Shown here piece by piece: positions 13,301 to 27,260 of a DNA stretch of 60,000 bases. The translations under genes and the position numbers were made by a program. Location: NCBI GenBank assembly GCA_002104895.1, contig MCFG01000032.1, positions 1 to 60,000 of the forward strand. The letters run 5' to 3'. How positions within the stretch are numbered: position 1 is the first letter of the stretch; each line of letters begins with the position of its first letter. The stretch comes from Anaeromyces robustus (lineage: Eukaryota > Neocallimastigomycota > Neocallimastigomycetes > Neocallimastigales > Neocallimastigaceae). The notes below the pieces were generated by a model. It did no database searches and had not been told where the DNA came from. It saw nothing but the letters and a program-made list of their open reading frames with translations.

Positions 13301-15418
13301 AAAGTTATAAATAATTATAATCAAAATAGTAGTATTGTTAATATTATTAATAATAAAGATAATAATTTTAATACAAATAATCATAATATTGTTAATAATA
13401 ATAATTATGATATTCAAATTCATTATAATGATACCATGACTCATGCTTTACCGGCGTTATTTAATTCTATCAGTAATGCAATTCTTTCATCAAAATATAT
13501 CAATGAACGTATTATTGTGAAATCTCAACCATTTGAACAACAAAAAGAAAATTTAATTTCAATTCTTTTATTATCAATAGCGGGTGTAATAATTAGTTAT
13601 GGTTTTGTTTCTTGTCTTGGTAAATTTGGTTCATTAGCTGTACGAGAAAGAGTAAATCAATTATTACAACAACTTCAATTAAATGGAGTTTCAAGATTGA
13701 ATTATTGGCTTTCTTGTCTAATAAGTGATAATATACTTTTCATTTTAAGTTGCGTTTTAATATTATTAGTTTGTGTTATAATAAAATTCGAACCTTTATT
13801 AGATGTAAAGATTTTAATAATTATATTTGTTTGTTTATTAATATGGAGTATTCCAGCTATTTTATATCAATATATACTAAGTTTTCTTTTTAAAAAAGAA
13901 GAAACCGCTTTTTCTTTAATTGGATTAATAAATGTTATAACTATTAGTATTGGATTTATGGTTTCCATTTTTCTTTCAGAAAGTTTTCAAAACAAACCGA
14001 ATTTATTACATTTTTTAAATATATTAATAACAAGTATTTCACCTTCATATGGTATTTATATCATTTTAAATTCCCTTTTCAATTTGAAAATGAAAAATGA
14101 ATTAACCCATACTGATAATCTTAATATGAAAAATTTAATAAAAATGGAAAATGGTATTAGTCCTATATTTTTTATTTGTATAAATTTAATTTTTATTTAT
14201 TTTTTCATTTTATTTTTATTAGATAAAAAAAGGAATCAAACTAATAAAAAAGATATTTATAGTATACCTCCTAATATTCAGTGTAATTATGAACAAAAAT
14301 TAAAATTTGATGATGAAGATATTTATAATGAATTTTTATATGTTCAGTTAAATGAAAAGAAATTACCAATAAGTGTTTATCATCTCAATAAAGAGTATCA
14401 ATTATCTAATTCTTTAATAGAGAAAAAGGAGAAGGAAAGAAAAGTTTCAATGAAAACTAATTATGGAGAAATTCATCCATCAGTTATAACAGGTAAGTTA
14501 GTTAAAACGGCTTTAGAAGATATTACTTTTGGAATTAGAAAACATGAATGCTTTGGACTTTTGGGTCCAAATGGTTCAGGTAAATCAACTACTTTAAATA
14601 CCATTACTTCAACTATTCCACAAACTACTGGAAAAATATGTTTTAATGGAATTGAAACGTATCTAGCAAATTTAAGTGAAATTTCTATAGGATATTGTCC
14701 TCAAAATGATATATTATGGAAAGAATTAACTTTACGTGAACATTTAGAGTTTTTCCTTAGTATTCGTGGTTATCATGGAAAAGAAGTTAAGGATTATGCA
14801 ACACAATATATTAATGTTGCAGGATTAGAAGAACATCAAAATAAACGAGTAAAAGATTTAAGTGGTGGTACAAAACGTAAATTATCACTTTTAATTGCCA
14901 TTTGTGGTTATCCTAAGCGTATTTTATTAGATGAACCCACTGCAGGTATGGATCCTTCAACACGACGATTAATTTGGAATATTATTGAAAAAACAAAATT
15001 AATGAATGATTCAGCCGTTATTATAACAACTCATTCAATGGAAGAAGCAGAAAATTTATGTGATCGTTTAGCTATATTAGTAAATGGACGTTTAACATGT
15101 ATTGGCTCCCCAGAACATTTAAAAATGAAATATGGTGAAGGTTATATTTTAGAATTACAATCAAAATATTTAGAACAATTTCATCGAGATATTATTGAAC
15201 AAGGACAACTTTTTGGTAATAATATTTATACCTTAGAAAAATCATCATTTGAACGTGCTAAATATAAAGTTAAAATGACTAATAATATTGGACATGTTTT
15301 TGAAGTTATGGAACAATGTAAAACTCAAGGTTTAGTCATAGATTATAGTTTCAGTCAAACTTCATTAGAACAAATATTTATTAATTTTGCTAAAAATCAA
15401 GTTAATTCAATAAATTAA
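9610..15418 (+). CDS. ABCA-type full-size ABC transporter, copy 2
   Basis: Exons 9610-9612, 9768-9885, 10035-11579 and 11814-15418 join in frame to 1756 residues. Intron positions and phases match copy 1, and exon 2 has the same 118-base length. NBD1 has Walker A GHNGAGKTT from residue 556, LSGGQ at 650 and LDEP with D674. NBD2 has GPNGSGKST at 1473-1481, LSGGT and LLDEPTAGMDP. The tail SLEQIFINFA is the ABCA C-terminal motif. It is a tandem paralogue on the same strand, 2.8 kb downstream of copy 1. The extra 128 residues are largely Asn-rich insertions: in the first outer domain, after NBD1, and in the second outer domain. All catalytic motifs are intact, so it looks functional. A role in lipid export or flipping is a family-level inference. 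The one-codon first exon is the least certain part. Confidence 0.93.
9613..9767 (+). other. Intron 1 of ABCA-type gene 2, directly after the ATG
   Basis: The intron runs from GTAGAA to GTTGTAG. Exon 2 opens GGC GAT TAT (MGDYINQLKALI), aligning residue for residue with the first gene. Its length (155) is close to that of its counterpart (148). The donor is weaker than usual, so another first exon further upstream is possible. Confidence 0.5.
12695..12898 (+). repeat. AAT/AAC-rich coding expansion (Asn-rich linker)
   Basis: Inside exon 4 of the second transporter, between NBD1 and the second membrane half, a run of AAT and AAC codons encodes about 68 residues of mainly Asn, Tyr and Ile. The first transporter has only a short acidic linker here. 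The mixed AAT/AAC and TAT interruptions suggest an older expansion that stayed in frame. Confidence 0.85.
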
Positions 15419-16050
15419 ATAATTAAAAAAAAATAAAAAATAAAAAAAAATTAGAAATATTAAAATATTATAGCGACATTAATATAAAAATACAGATTAG
15501 TATTTAATTATTATAAATTATATTCTATTAAAAAAATGTATATATAAACAATGCAAATTATATTTTCTTTTAATTTTTTTTATATTTATTTATTTATTTA
15601 ATATCTAAGAGTAATCATGTATTATATATTGTTCTTTTTATTATATATATATTCATCTTTAAATGTATATACATATATATTTAACTATATTTTTTTTTTT
15701 TAGATTTCATTTTATTATTATAAACTTTTAATATTTAATCCTTTATTAGAATAATATTATAATTAGAAAAATTAAAAAATGTCAATGTATATAATGCCAA
15801 TATATATATAGTATATATATTATATATATATACAATAATGTTATTGAATAGTTAAGCATTTAAAACAATAATATTAATTATAAATATAAAAATGTTATTA
15901 TATGAAATAGTATAAAGTTTCTTCAGAAATATATTAATTAATTTTTCAATAAAACAAAGATTTGATTTAATAAAAATATATATATATATAAATAAAATAA
16001 GAAAATAATTGATATATTTAATATCCAAACATTATAATTAATTTTGTATA

Positions 16051-16088
<38 letters not shown>

Positions 16089-16390
16089 ATACATTAATTT
16101 TTTTTTTTTTGACTTGTATTTTTCTTATTTGCTTATTTATATGCTATGCTATATGCTATAGGAAGGGAAAAAATTTATATTAAAAACTTAAAAATGTTTT
16201 TTTTTTTTAAAAAAAATTTTTTTTATAATTAAATCTTATTTAAAATTAGAAACTTAGAGCCTAATTTAACGGTTAACGGTTAAAATTTTTTTAAAAAAAA
16301 TACAAAATATTGAATAATTTTTTTTTTTTACTTTTATTGAAAGGGGAAAATTTTATATTTTTTTTATATAATAAAATTTAAATATTATTA

Positions 16391-16430
<40 letters not shown>

Positions 16431-16431
16431 T

Positions 16432-16605
16432 GAACAATAAGAAACAGAAATTCCATATAAATGTTAATATTTAAAAATGAAAAAAAGACTACTAATGATA
16501 ATTTAATAATAAATATATTATAATAATTTAAATGAAAAAAGAAACAGAAATTCCATATAAATGAATATATACAAAATCAAAAGATGACTAATGACATATA
16601 TTCTA
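16432..16605. repeat. Diverged tandem duplication, period about 100 bp
   Basis: The block GAAACAGAAATTCCATATAA occurs at 16441 and again at 16541. It is followed in both copies by ATG and a diverged but alignable sequence ending in GACTAATGA or GACTACTAATGA. The similarity covers roughly 65-70 bases per copy. Confidence 0.8.
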
Positions 16606-19600
16606 AAACATTACAAATGAAACATTTATTTCTTTATTTATTATTGATTTATTATACAAATATTTTTAAATTTATATATATATATTGTTATTTTTATTTT
16701 ATATTTATTTATTCATATAAATTATATATTTTAATATTTCAAAAAGTATTTTTTTTTTTTTTTTTGAAATAATATAAAAATTTAAATTATAATATTTTAA
16801 ATTATTAATAATAAGAATATTAAAGTTTTTTTTAAAAAAAATAAAACAATAAACAAAAAAGTAATATTATTAATTATTAAACTATGAGGCGTTTTTTTTT
16901 TATTATATATTTTTAAAACTTTCGTTTTAATTCTTATTTTATTAATAGTTTATTTTTTATTTTTTTTTTTTTTTTTTTTTTTGTTAATTAAAAATAATTT
17001 TAATTAAATTTAAAGTATATTTAGTTCCATTACAGAATTTTCATTCATATAAAGCTTCTTTATAAATAATAATATATTATTTATGTTATTTCATATAAAG
17101 TTTTTTAACATATAATTAAACAAAATATTGAAACATAAATTTTAAGGTCAAAAAGTTAATTTTTTTAAAAGGAATTAAGCTTTTTAATTATACTATTATA
17201 TTAGACAATTTATTAAACTTTTTTTATCGTTTAATTATGTATTATTCTTTTTTTAAAAAAAATATTTGTTTTATTTAAAAAAAGATAATACTTTTTTTAA
17301 AAAACATGCCGCAAAATAATAAAAATATTTAATTAAATTTTATCTATTTTTTTTTCTTTTATAATAATAATAAAAAGAAATCCCAATTTCTTTTTTTTTT
17401 TTGTTAAGGTTTTAGAAATAGCTACTGTAAATGATATATTAAATTTTAAATCATAAATGTATTGTTATCAAATAAATATATATTATTTTATTAAAAAAAC
17501 TAATTTTAATTTTGTATTTCCATAAAAGTAATACGTGTAAAATAAAAAAAAAAAAAAAAAGACAATTTTTAATAATTTCTTTCTGATTTTTAAAAATTAA
17601 TTCTTTAACATATTAATATTCTTATTTAATTTCAATATTTTATTCTAAATTGTAAAAAGAAAAAAAAAAGATAATAAATATAATATAATTTATAAAAGAA
17701 ACTTTAAATAATAATAATAATAATAAAAATAGGAGGTGTATGGCATTGTATAATACTGATGTATAATTCTACATTTAATTTTATTTTATTTTATTTTATT
17801 TTATTATTTTTTCCTTATTTTTAAACATATATGTTTAAAATATTAAAAAAAAAGGCAATTCACTCATATATATCATAAAGGGATGTATAAAGTATTATAA
17901 AATATATATATATTTATATTTATTTTTCATAATTTAATTATATATTATATAAAAAGTTTTTTTTATATTTTCCATTATTAAATGTAACAAATTTCCCTTT
18001 TATTATCATATTTTTTTATTAAATAAAAAAAAAAGATATAAAAAAAATAATTAAAAAAAATTAATTAAAATAATCACCATAAATGGTAAAAATTCATTTA
18101 CTATTTATGATTCTTTATTCCCTACCATATTATTATTATTATTAATACCATTTTTTTTAAATTAAAATTTTAAAATTCTTGTGTTTTTCAATTTTATTAC
18201 TAATTTGATGTTAATTCTTATTTTCAATTTTTATATTTTATTTATTTTTATTTATTTTATATTTTTATTTATTTTTATTTTTTTATTTTTATATATTTAT
18301 TTTTAATTAATCCATTCCAAAACTATAATTTAAATAAAAAATGAGGTTGAATTATTATAATAATTTGAAATACATTATACATTAAATTCTATTATTATTT
18401 ATTCTTTTTCTTCTTTTTTAGTTTATATTTTTCTATATATATTTTTTTATAAAATACAAATTATATATAACTATTTTTAGTAGGAGTTCACTTAAATATA
18501 TACATTTATGTAGGAATTTTTATTATTTTTATTATGTTTTTTAAAAAAAATATTTTTAAAAAATATTATCAATGTTTATATTTACATGTACAATATATAT
18601 TGCATAAGACATAACAAAAAAAGATTTTTTTTTTTAAAAAATTCTTTTAAATTTTAATTCTTTAAATATTTTCTTTATTAAAATATATATATATATGATT
18701 TCTAATTATTCATATAATATATTAAATTTTATAAATTATATAATTTAAAAATAAAAATAAAAATGCTATTTTTATTAAAAAAAAAATATTTACCTATTAA
18801 TAACATTTTTAATTTTATTACGTCAAAAATTTTTTTATGATTTATATTATTAATATTTGTTATTATAATAGTTATATATAGTTGCTTTATATGGATAAAT
18901 TTAAAATTAATAAAGAATCACCTAATTAATGAATTAATTTATGCATGTTCGTATAATACAAAGAAATTTTTAATAATATTAAAAAAAAAGGGAAAAAGTT
19001 TTAAAAGATTTTCATAATATAAAATCTATAAATAAATACTTTAAAGAAAATGATAAAATTTATAAATTATAATAAATTATTTTATTATAAAATATTTTAA
19101 TAGAACGGTTGATATTGTTAAAAACAATATATATATTTTCTATATTTAATTAATAAAATAAATAAAATGAATAAAGAAAAAACCTTTATATATTGTTCTT
19201 TATATGTTGTTAATTATATTTTCTTTTTAATAATATTGATAATTATTATAAAAAAGGAAATAGATTTGAAAAAAACATGAAAATAAAATTATAAATGGAA
19301 AAGATTAATGTAAAAAAAATTGGCATTTACAATTTTATTTTCGTATTCTTCCAAATTAACAAACCATAAGTAATAAAAAAAATAAAAAAATAAAAAAGTA
19401 ATAATATAACTATTTAATAATAATACTGCCATAAAAATAATTATTATATTATATTTATAATTATAAATTTTTATATCCATAATATGTAAAAATTAATGAA
19501 TTATATTAATTTTGTTTGAGTAGTTTGTTTATTTATTATTTGCATTTAAATTATACATATTAATTAATTATTTATGAAAAGCTAATTAAGAATATTTACA

Positions 19601-20144
19601 ATTTATATAAAATTCTATAATCCTACAATGTATAAAGAAATTATAATAACAAAAAACGGTGAATGATAAAATTATAATTATTTAATTATTGATACCTATA
19701 ATACTTTTTTTTTTTTTACAAAAGTTTGATGTCAGTTATTCATATAAAGGAAGAAGTCATTATTATGAAACACAATATAAAGTGTATATAAAATTAAACA
19801 TTATATAAATTATATATAATAATATTTTTATTTATTAATTCGTTTAAATGTTTTTAAATTAGTAAATATTTATCAACTAACCCTTTTTCATAATTAATAT
19901 TTTAAATAAAAGTATTTATTGTATTTAATCTACATATTTATACATAAAAAGAAAAAAATGTTAAAATAATCATTCCTATTTTTAATTGAAATTTATTCAT
20001 TATTCATTATTACTTTAGATAAGAATGAATAACGATAATGAATGTTTTATATTACATATAAAAGGTTTATTAGATTTTATTTATAAATATATTAACAATA
20101 TCATAATATATCATAAAAAGCTTCTATCTATGTTAAAAAAAAAG

Positions 20145-20289
20145 AAGAATGCCATCAATCAAACATGTCATTTTTATCTATATTATTATTTTTTAATTGT
20201 TATTTTCAATTTATATTATTATTTATTAGAATTAATAATAATACAACAGTAATTTAAGTAAAATGACATGATTAATTGATGGGATTCTT
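20145..20289. repeat. Inverted repeat with about 30-bp arms
   Basis: The left arm (20145-20174) and right arm (20260-20289) are reverse complements over about 30 bases with three mismatches, centred on CATGTCATTTT / AAAATGACATG and CCATCAAT / ATTGATGG. The spacer is 85 bases of A/T-rich sequence. The whole could form a long hairpin of about 145 bases. It may be a small MITE-like element or a structured RNA; there is no obvious target-site duplication. Confidence 0.8.
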
Positions 20290-21036
20290 ATTTTTAATTA
20301 AGTATTTCATATTCAAACATCTTTATCCATTATAATAAATATATATAAATTATTGGAAAAAAAATCTTATTCAAATATTCATTTTTATTAATAAGATATT
20401 ATATTAATCAATAAATAAAATAAATAAATATATCTATAATATATTTATATATAATTACGAATATATAAATTATTATTATTATAATAAAAAAAATGTTAAT
20501 ATTATAAATAATATTAATATAGTAAAAAAATTTATAATTTTTTTAAAATTATTATTTTTAATATTATTTATAACAACAATACTAATAATAAAAAATTTAT
20601 CAATTATCATTTATAATTATAAGCATATTAATTATTATTAATATGTCTTTAATAGAAAAGTTAATTTAAAAATAAAAAAGTAATATATGTTTTTTTATAT
20701 TGGAAAACTATAAAAATTTTATTCTTCACTAATTTCAAGAGAAAACAAAATGAATAATAATAAAAAGAATGATTAAATAAATAGAAATAATTAAATACAT
20801 ACTACATATTTTATCCTTTAATTATTATTGTTATCATTATGATTATATGATAATATCGAGAAGTTTTAACATTTTTTACTTTTTTTTTATAAAATGTTAT
20901 GTTGTTTTAAAAATTATATTATTTATTTATTTAATTTACTAATCATTTATAAATATTTATTCATTCAATTATTAATAAAAAAATGATGTGTGATTATCCT
21001 AAAATAGTTAAAAGTTAAAAAAAAAAAGATTATATT

Positions 21037-21204
21037 TATGTTGGTAGTATAAATGTAAATTTTCCTTTTTATATTATTTATGTTGGTAGTATAAATGTAA
21101 ATTTTCCTTTTTATATTATTTATGTTGGTAGTATAAATGTAAATTTTCCTTTTTATATTATTTATGTTGGTAGTATAAATGTAAATTTTCCTTTTTATAT
21201 TATT
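21037..21204. repeat. 42-bp minisatellite, four copies
   Basis: The unit starts TATGTTGGTAGTATAAATG and recurs at 21037, 21079, 21121 and 21163 without visible differences between copies. It has no spacers and no open frame. Perfect identity points to recent amplification or homogenisation. Confidence 0.95.
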
Positions 21205-24200
21205 ATAAAAAGTATAATAAAATAGTAAAAAAAAAAAAAGTTACATATACTAAAATATTAATATTATTGGTTTATTCAACATTCTTTTTACTTTTTCAAT
21301 CAAGCCACTATTTTTACATATTTATATTGTATTATATATATTATCCAATAATATACTATTTAATTGGCCTTGTTAATAATACATTTTTTAACAAATAATT
21401 ATAAAATTAAATATTATTGTACAAATAATAATAATGAAGCAATAGTAATAATCTCAAACCACTTTTCGTTTATATAGAATTATAATAATAATAATTATTA
21501 TTTTAATTTAAAAAAAAAAAAAAAAAAAAAACAATTATTAAGCCAATACTACATATAATATTGATAATATATTCAAAAATATATTATTAATATAATTTAT
21601 ATATATTATTAATATATATCTTATTAATATATACATGTAAGACATAAGTATTTTTATATGTTAAAAATGTTTATTATTTAAAAAATTTAATAATGGAATA
21701 ATTATATATGATTATTATATTTATAATTATATTATAAAATATATTGACAATATAATAAGAATTAATTTTATTAGTTAATAAAAAATTATCTAATAATTTT
21801 AATATATTTATATATTAAATTTTTATTTGTTTTTTTTACATATTCTTTTTGTTTTTATAAAAAAATTTTTCAAGTAATTAACTATTTTCGTAATTTAATT
21901 TATTTAATATATGAAGCCATTACACTTTAATATGTGTTAAATTTTAAAATGTTTAAAAAGTTAATCTTTAAAATTTTCATTTTATAATTGCTTTTTTTAG
22001 AAATTAAATAGAATAAATTAAATAATATATTAGATATTTTAATTAATCCATATAATAAAATATAATATAAAAATGAAAATTTAATTTTTTATTAAAATTA
22101 AAAAATTAAGTAAAAATAATTAAATTGTTACATTAACCTATATAAAAAAATTGTGTTAATATTTTTGATCTACTAGTTATATTATTTTCATTCATTCTAT
22201 TAGTTCAATTATTTTTTATAATTAAAAATTATTAACCTTTTATATATATATATAAATTACATATTCAAAATGAAGAATTATTTGTATTAAAAAAAAAAAA
22301 GGGATTTTGGTTAATATGACATTTTTAATTATATTGAATCACACAAAATAACAAAAAATACCAAAGATAGTAATATAATAAAGGGTGTTAAATAAAAGAA
22401 AAATTAAAATAATATAATTACAATAATTATAATAATCATTATTAAAAAAATTAATTATTTGATATATTAAACTTGATTAATTAAAAAAATTATTTTTTTT
22501 ATTTTATATACTTATTATCATTTTTTATTGAAAAAGTATTATTATTCTAATATTATATATACATAATAGTAATTGATATGTTTTATGCCTTTCATTATTA
22601 TTTTCTATTTTCAATAATTATTCATTATCGAAATTATTTTATTAAATAATTCAAGTATTCTCAGTATTAATAATTATATAAATTATATACAAATTGAAAC
22701 ATTTAAAACATAAAACGTGTTCCTTTTTTTTTTTTTTAAAAAAAAAAAAAAAATATCTTTAGTAACAAAAATAATGACTCTCCTAATTTTTTTAATTATT
22801 TTTTTTTTTCAATATATTTTTATTTTTTTAAAAAAAAAGGTCTCCTAATATATAAGAAGTAATAATAGAAAAATCTTTTTTTTTTTTATTATATTATATT
22901 TTATTATTTTATTATTTTATTTATCTTTAAGAATTTTTTGTAATCCCTTAATCATGGCAGTTAGTTTTATTTATAATATATATTATTCATTTGAAATATG
23001 AGCAATTAATACTATATAATATTTGACATATATTATAAAATTGTATTATATAATACTAAATATAAACTGTTATATTAAATAATATATATATTAATTTTTA
23101 TAATAAAATTCATTTTAAATAAGTTATAAAAGATAATATATGAATAATTATATATTAAATAAATTAATATAAAAAAAAAACTTTAAAAATGTTCATAAAA
23201 GGAAGAATTTTCAAAACTTTAATACTAAAAGAAATAAAAATATAGAAATATGAAATATGAACAAAAAAAAAGTTAAAATAAAAATATTCCTTTATTAGAA
23301 GTTTTTTCATTAAACAAACAGTATTTTTTAATGATTATTAAACTTTAATAATAATTAAAAGATAAGTAATTTATGAATATTTATTGAATTCTTATTACAC
23401 TAGAACCACAAAATATACTTACTACATATATAGTTTATTAAATAATAATAAGAATTAATATTTAATGAAAGAGTTATTAATTTCTGTTTTAATATTTTAT
23501 TTTCATGCACTATTGCTAATAATGCTTTTTTTTTTTTAATCAAACAGAATTAATTAATAAATATAAATATTTTATATTAATATTAAAATTAATTATATTT
23601 ATAATAATAATACCATAATTATTAATATTAAATAATCTAACAATCTTTTTTATATAATAAAAATAATTAATATTAGTTATATGATGATGATGATAATTGT
23701 CATTTAATCTTTTCTAATAATGGTTTCATTTAATGTATACATTATTTAATACATTAAATATACAATATAAAAATATTTTCTCGTTAAAAAATAATAATTA
23801 AAAAAGAAGTAATTTGAAAGTTGAATAAAAAATAAAAATAAAATAACAGAATGTAACATATACCTAAAAATAAATATATATAATATATAAACAATAAAAT
23901 GAACTAAAATATATATAATTATTATATATATAATTATTATAGGCTAGGTTATATTAAGTAAAAATATTGTTTTGAATTATGAATTTGCAAAAAAAAATTA
24001 GTATAAAATTTTTAATTAATTTACATATATTAACCTCCTTCATAGTCTTCATGGAGTTAGAATAAAATAAAAATATATAAAGAAAAAGGTTATATAATTT
24101 AAAGTAGAAATAATTATAAGGATTTTGTAAAGAAATAATAAAACTTTTTTATGTACAATTGTTTTATATAAAACAAATTCCTACCAATAATTAATAAACT

Positions 24201-24920
24201 ACATACATTTTTATCATTAAAATTTTGTATCTTTAAATAGTATATATAAATTTACATAAATATCAATATATTTCTAAGTATATAATTAATATTATCTATA
24301 TGATATTCTTTTGAATTGAATATGTAATAGAAAATACATTATGTAATATATCGAATATAATTATTAAATATTTCATAATAATTATATAAATTTTTTTTCA
24401 TTAATACATTTTGATATAATAAATAGTTTTATTATATGTAATATAAAAATGGTAATAATATATTATAATATAATATAAAAATATAATACATTATATATTC
24501 ATATAATAATGTATTTGTTTTAAGACAATCATTATTCTCTTATATAATAATTAAAATACTTTTTTAATAATTAATAAAAATTAAAAATAATAATAATAAT
24601 AATAATAATATAATAATAATATAATAATAATAATAATAATAAAACTTTATCATAAACTCAATCAAATGATTATAATCAATCTCATATATTTATATTACTC
24701 TTAATATATACATTTTAATAGATTTATTTAGAAAAAAAATATATTTATATAATTATTTATAATTTCTTCATAATAATCTTTTTTATTATTAAGTTTTATA
24801 GACAATTTTTCTTATTATTATTTTTAATAATAATAACAATAATAATATAACTTTTTATTCTAAATATTTTTAACTAATTAATAATAAATTATTTTTATAT
24901 TAAAAAAATTAATTCTCTCC

Positions 24921-24953
<33 letters not shown>

Positions 24954-25105
24954 GACTTATGACAAATATTATATTTGAAAAAAATGAATTAATGAGTTTT
25001 AAAAACTAATAATAATAATCATAATAATTATGAATGATTTTTTATCCTTTCTATTATATTTACATTATATATAAGCATCGAAATTTTTATTTAACTTTAC
25101 TTTTT

Positions 25106-25110
25106 TATTT

Positions 25111-25202
<92 letters not shown>

Positions 25203-25255
25203 TTATTTATTTATTATTTATTTATTTATTTATTTATTTATTCATTTATTTATTA
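25106..25255. repeat. (TTTA)n microsatellite
   Basis: About 150 bp of nearly uninterrupted TTTA tetramers, with a few ATT slippages and a single C near the end. An open frame reading Leu-Phe-Ile-Tyr repeats through it is an artefact. Confidence 0.9.
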
Positions 25256-27090
25256 TTTGTAACATTTTATATATTTTTTTTTAAAAAAAATTTTTATATT
25301 CTTATTTGTAACAATTTTTTTAATTTATTTATAAAAATTTAAATAGAATATATTAAATATTACATATTATATTAAAAATGTAATATGTAATACAAAATGT
25401 AATATAATATATTATTTTAATCTAAAAATTATTTAAAAATAATTTTAAACTTTATTATTATTAATATTAAAAAAAAGTAAAAAAATGTAATAAAATAATT
25501 CTTAATATAATAGTAGGGATTGAATATATAATAATAAAGCTTCGCTTTTTTTTTCATATTACATTATGGTGTAATTATTTCTTGGATTTAAAATAATAAA
25601 AAAATAAATGTAAAATTTAAAAGCTTTTATTTTTATTTAAAGTTTTAAATAAAAACATAATTTAAAAAAAAATTATAGCATACTCGAAACATATATACAT
25701 CATAAATATACATTAAAAATATAAAATTATAAAACATTTTTTGTAAAATTTGTTTTTAGATTTTATTTATTTTTAGAAAAATACTAAAAAAAACATTTAT
25801 ATCCAACAGATTATTCTTTTGTTTTATTTTATTTACAAAAAAGGATAATACTAATGGTAATAGAATATATACAAATATGTCTTTTTTGATATATCACCGT
25901 CTTTGGTAATTTATATATATAATAAATTGTTCCTATTTTCTTTTTAAAAAAAATACCACATTTTAATTTCAAACACATAAAGAATATATATATATAATAA
26001 TGTTTTAGTATTGTTATTGTTATTGTTATTTTTTTTTAAAAAAATAATATTACGATCTTGGGTTTTTATAATATAATAATATATAAAAAATATGAAAAAT
26101 ATCACATTCTATCTATTAAATTTAAAATTATTATATATTATAATAAATAATCATTTATATATCTATATATATACATAAAAACTTTTATTAATAATATATA
26201 TAAACAAATATATATATATAATGATTAATTTCATATGGTAATGATATTTTTTTCATTGAATAAAATAAAAAGGATGTTAGCTTTTTTCAATTATAGAAAA
26301 AAAATATTTATTTTTTTTTTTATATCAGTTTCGAGAGTAAAAAAAAAATGTCTAGTAAAAGATTACTTGAAACTATTTATTAATAATATTTGATATATAA
26401 TAAATTCTGTATAATAAGTTTTATATATATTATAGTTTAAAAAATATAATAATAATAATAATAAAATTAATGAAAGGATTAAATTTAATTAAATATTAAA
26501 TGAAATAGTGGGACAGATTTACATTCTTTTTACATTAATTTAATTTAAAAGTAATTAATTAAATGTAATTAATTTAATACATTACAAAAAATATATATTA
26601 CATGTAACTAATACATTACTTGTAACATTTATAAACTATATATAGTTAAAAAAATAATTACATTATTAAAAAAAGTTTTTTTTTTTTGTAAAAATTAATT
26701 GTAATAAGCACATGTTGATCCTTAATACATTTTTATTGTAAAATAAAGGATTAGTTTAAAAACCAATCTCAATATATTATAGAAAATATATATTGTATAT
26801 AATTGTATATACATTATATTCTACTTATAAATTAATATAAAATAATATATATAATAAACCTAATCTTCAACTTTTATTAAAAAGTAGAGAAAAGAATGAA
26901 ATGAAAAAAGCTTTATGAGTTATGATTATAATATATATTTCTATTCTTGATTCATAAAAATGATACTATATATTTTCTTCTTATTATTTATATATTTTTT
27001 TTAAAAAAAAAATAAAATATAATATATTAAGATGATTAAACTTATGATTCTTAGAAATAATATTGACAAAAGTTAATAAATACTATTAGA

Positions 27091-27260
27091 GATTTTTCAA
27101 CAATCAACTATTTAATAATCTGTTTAAAGTTAAAGAAAAAGATTAACATATATACACATAAATATATTATTTTTTCTTTTACGTTAAAGATTTTTTTAAC
27201 GATTAACTATCTAATAATCTTGTAAAAATTATAAAAAAAAAATGAAATTTAGCATATATA
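27091..27260. repeat. Diverged tandem duplication, period about 98 bp
   Basis: 27091-27154 and 27189-27260 share GATTTTT, then a match to AAC(A/G)AT(C/T)AACTAT(T/C)TAATAATCT, and both end in CATATATA. Identity is partial, so this is an old duplication. Confidence 0.65.

Noticed and set aside
20025-20252. 75-codon open frame on the + strand
   Set aside because: It overlaps the inverted repeat at 20145-20289 and is low-complexity; the inverted repeat is the better explanation for its non-random words.
21037-21204. CRISPR-like array
   Set aside because: The repeats are head-to-tail with no spacers and the genome is eukaryotic; this is a minisatellite.
25034-25342. 102-codon open frame reading repeated LFIY residues
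   Set aside because: It is translation of a TTTA microsatellite.
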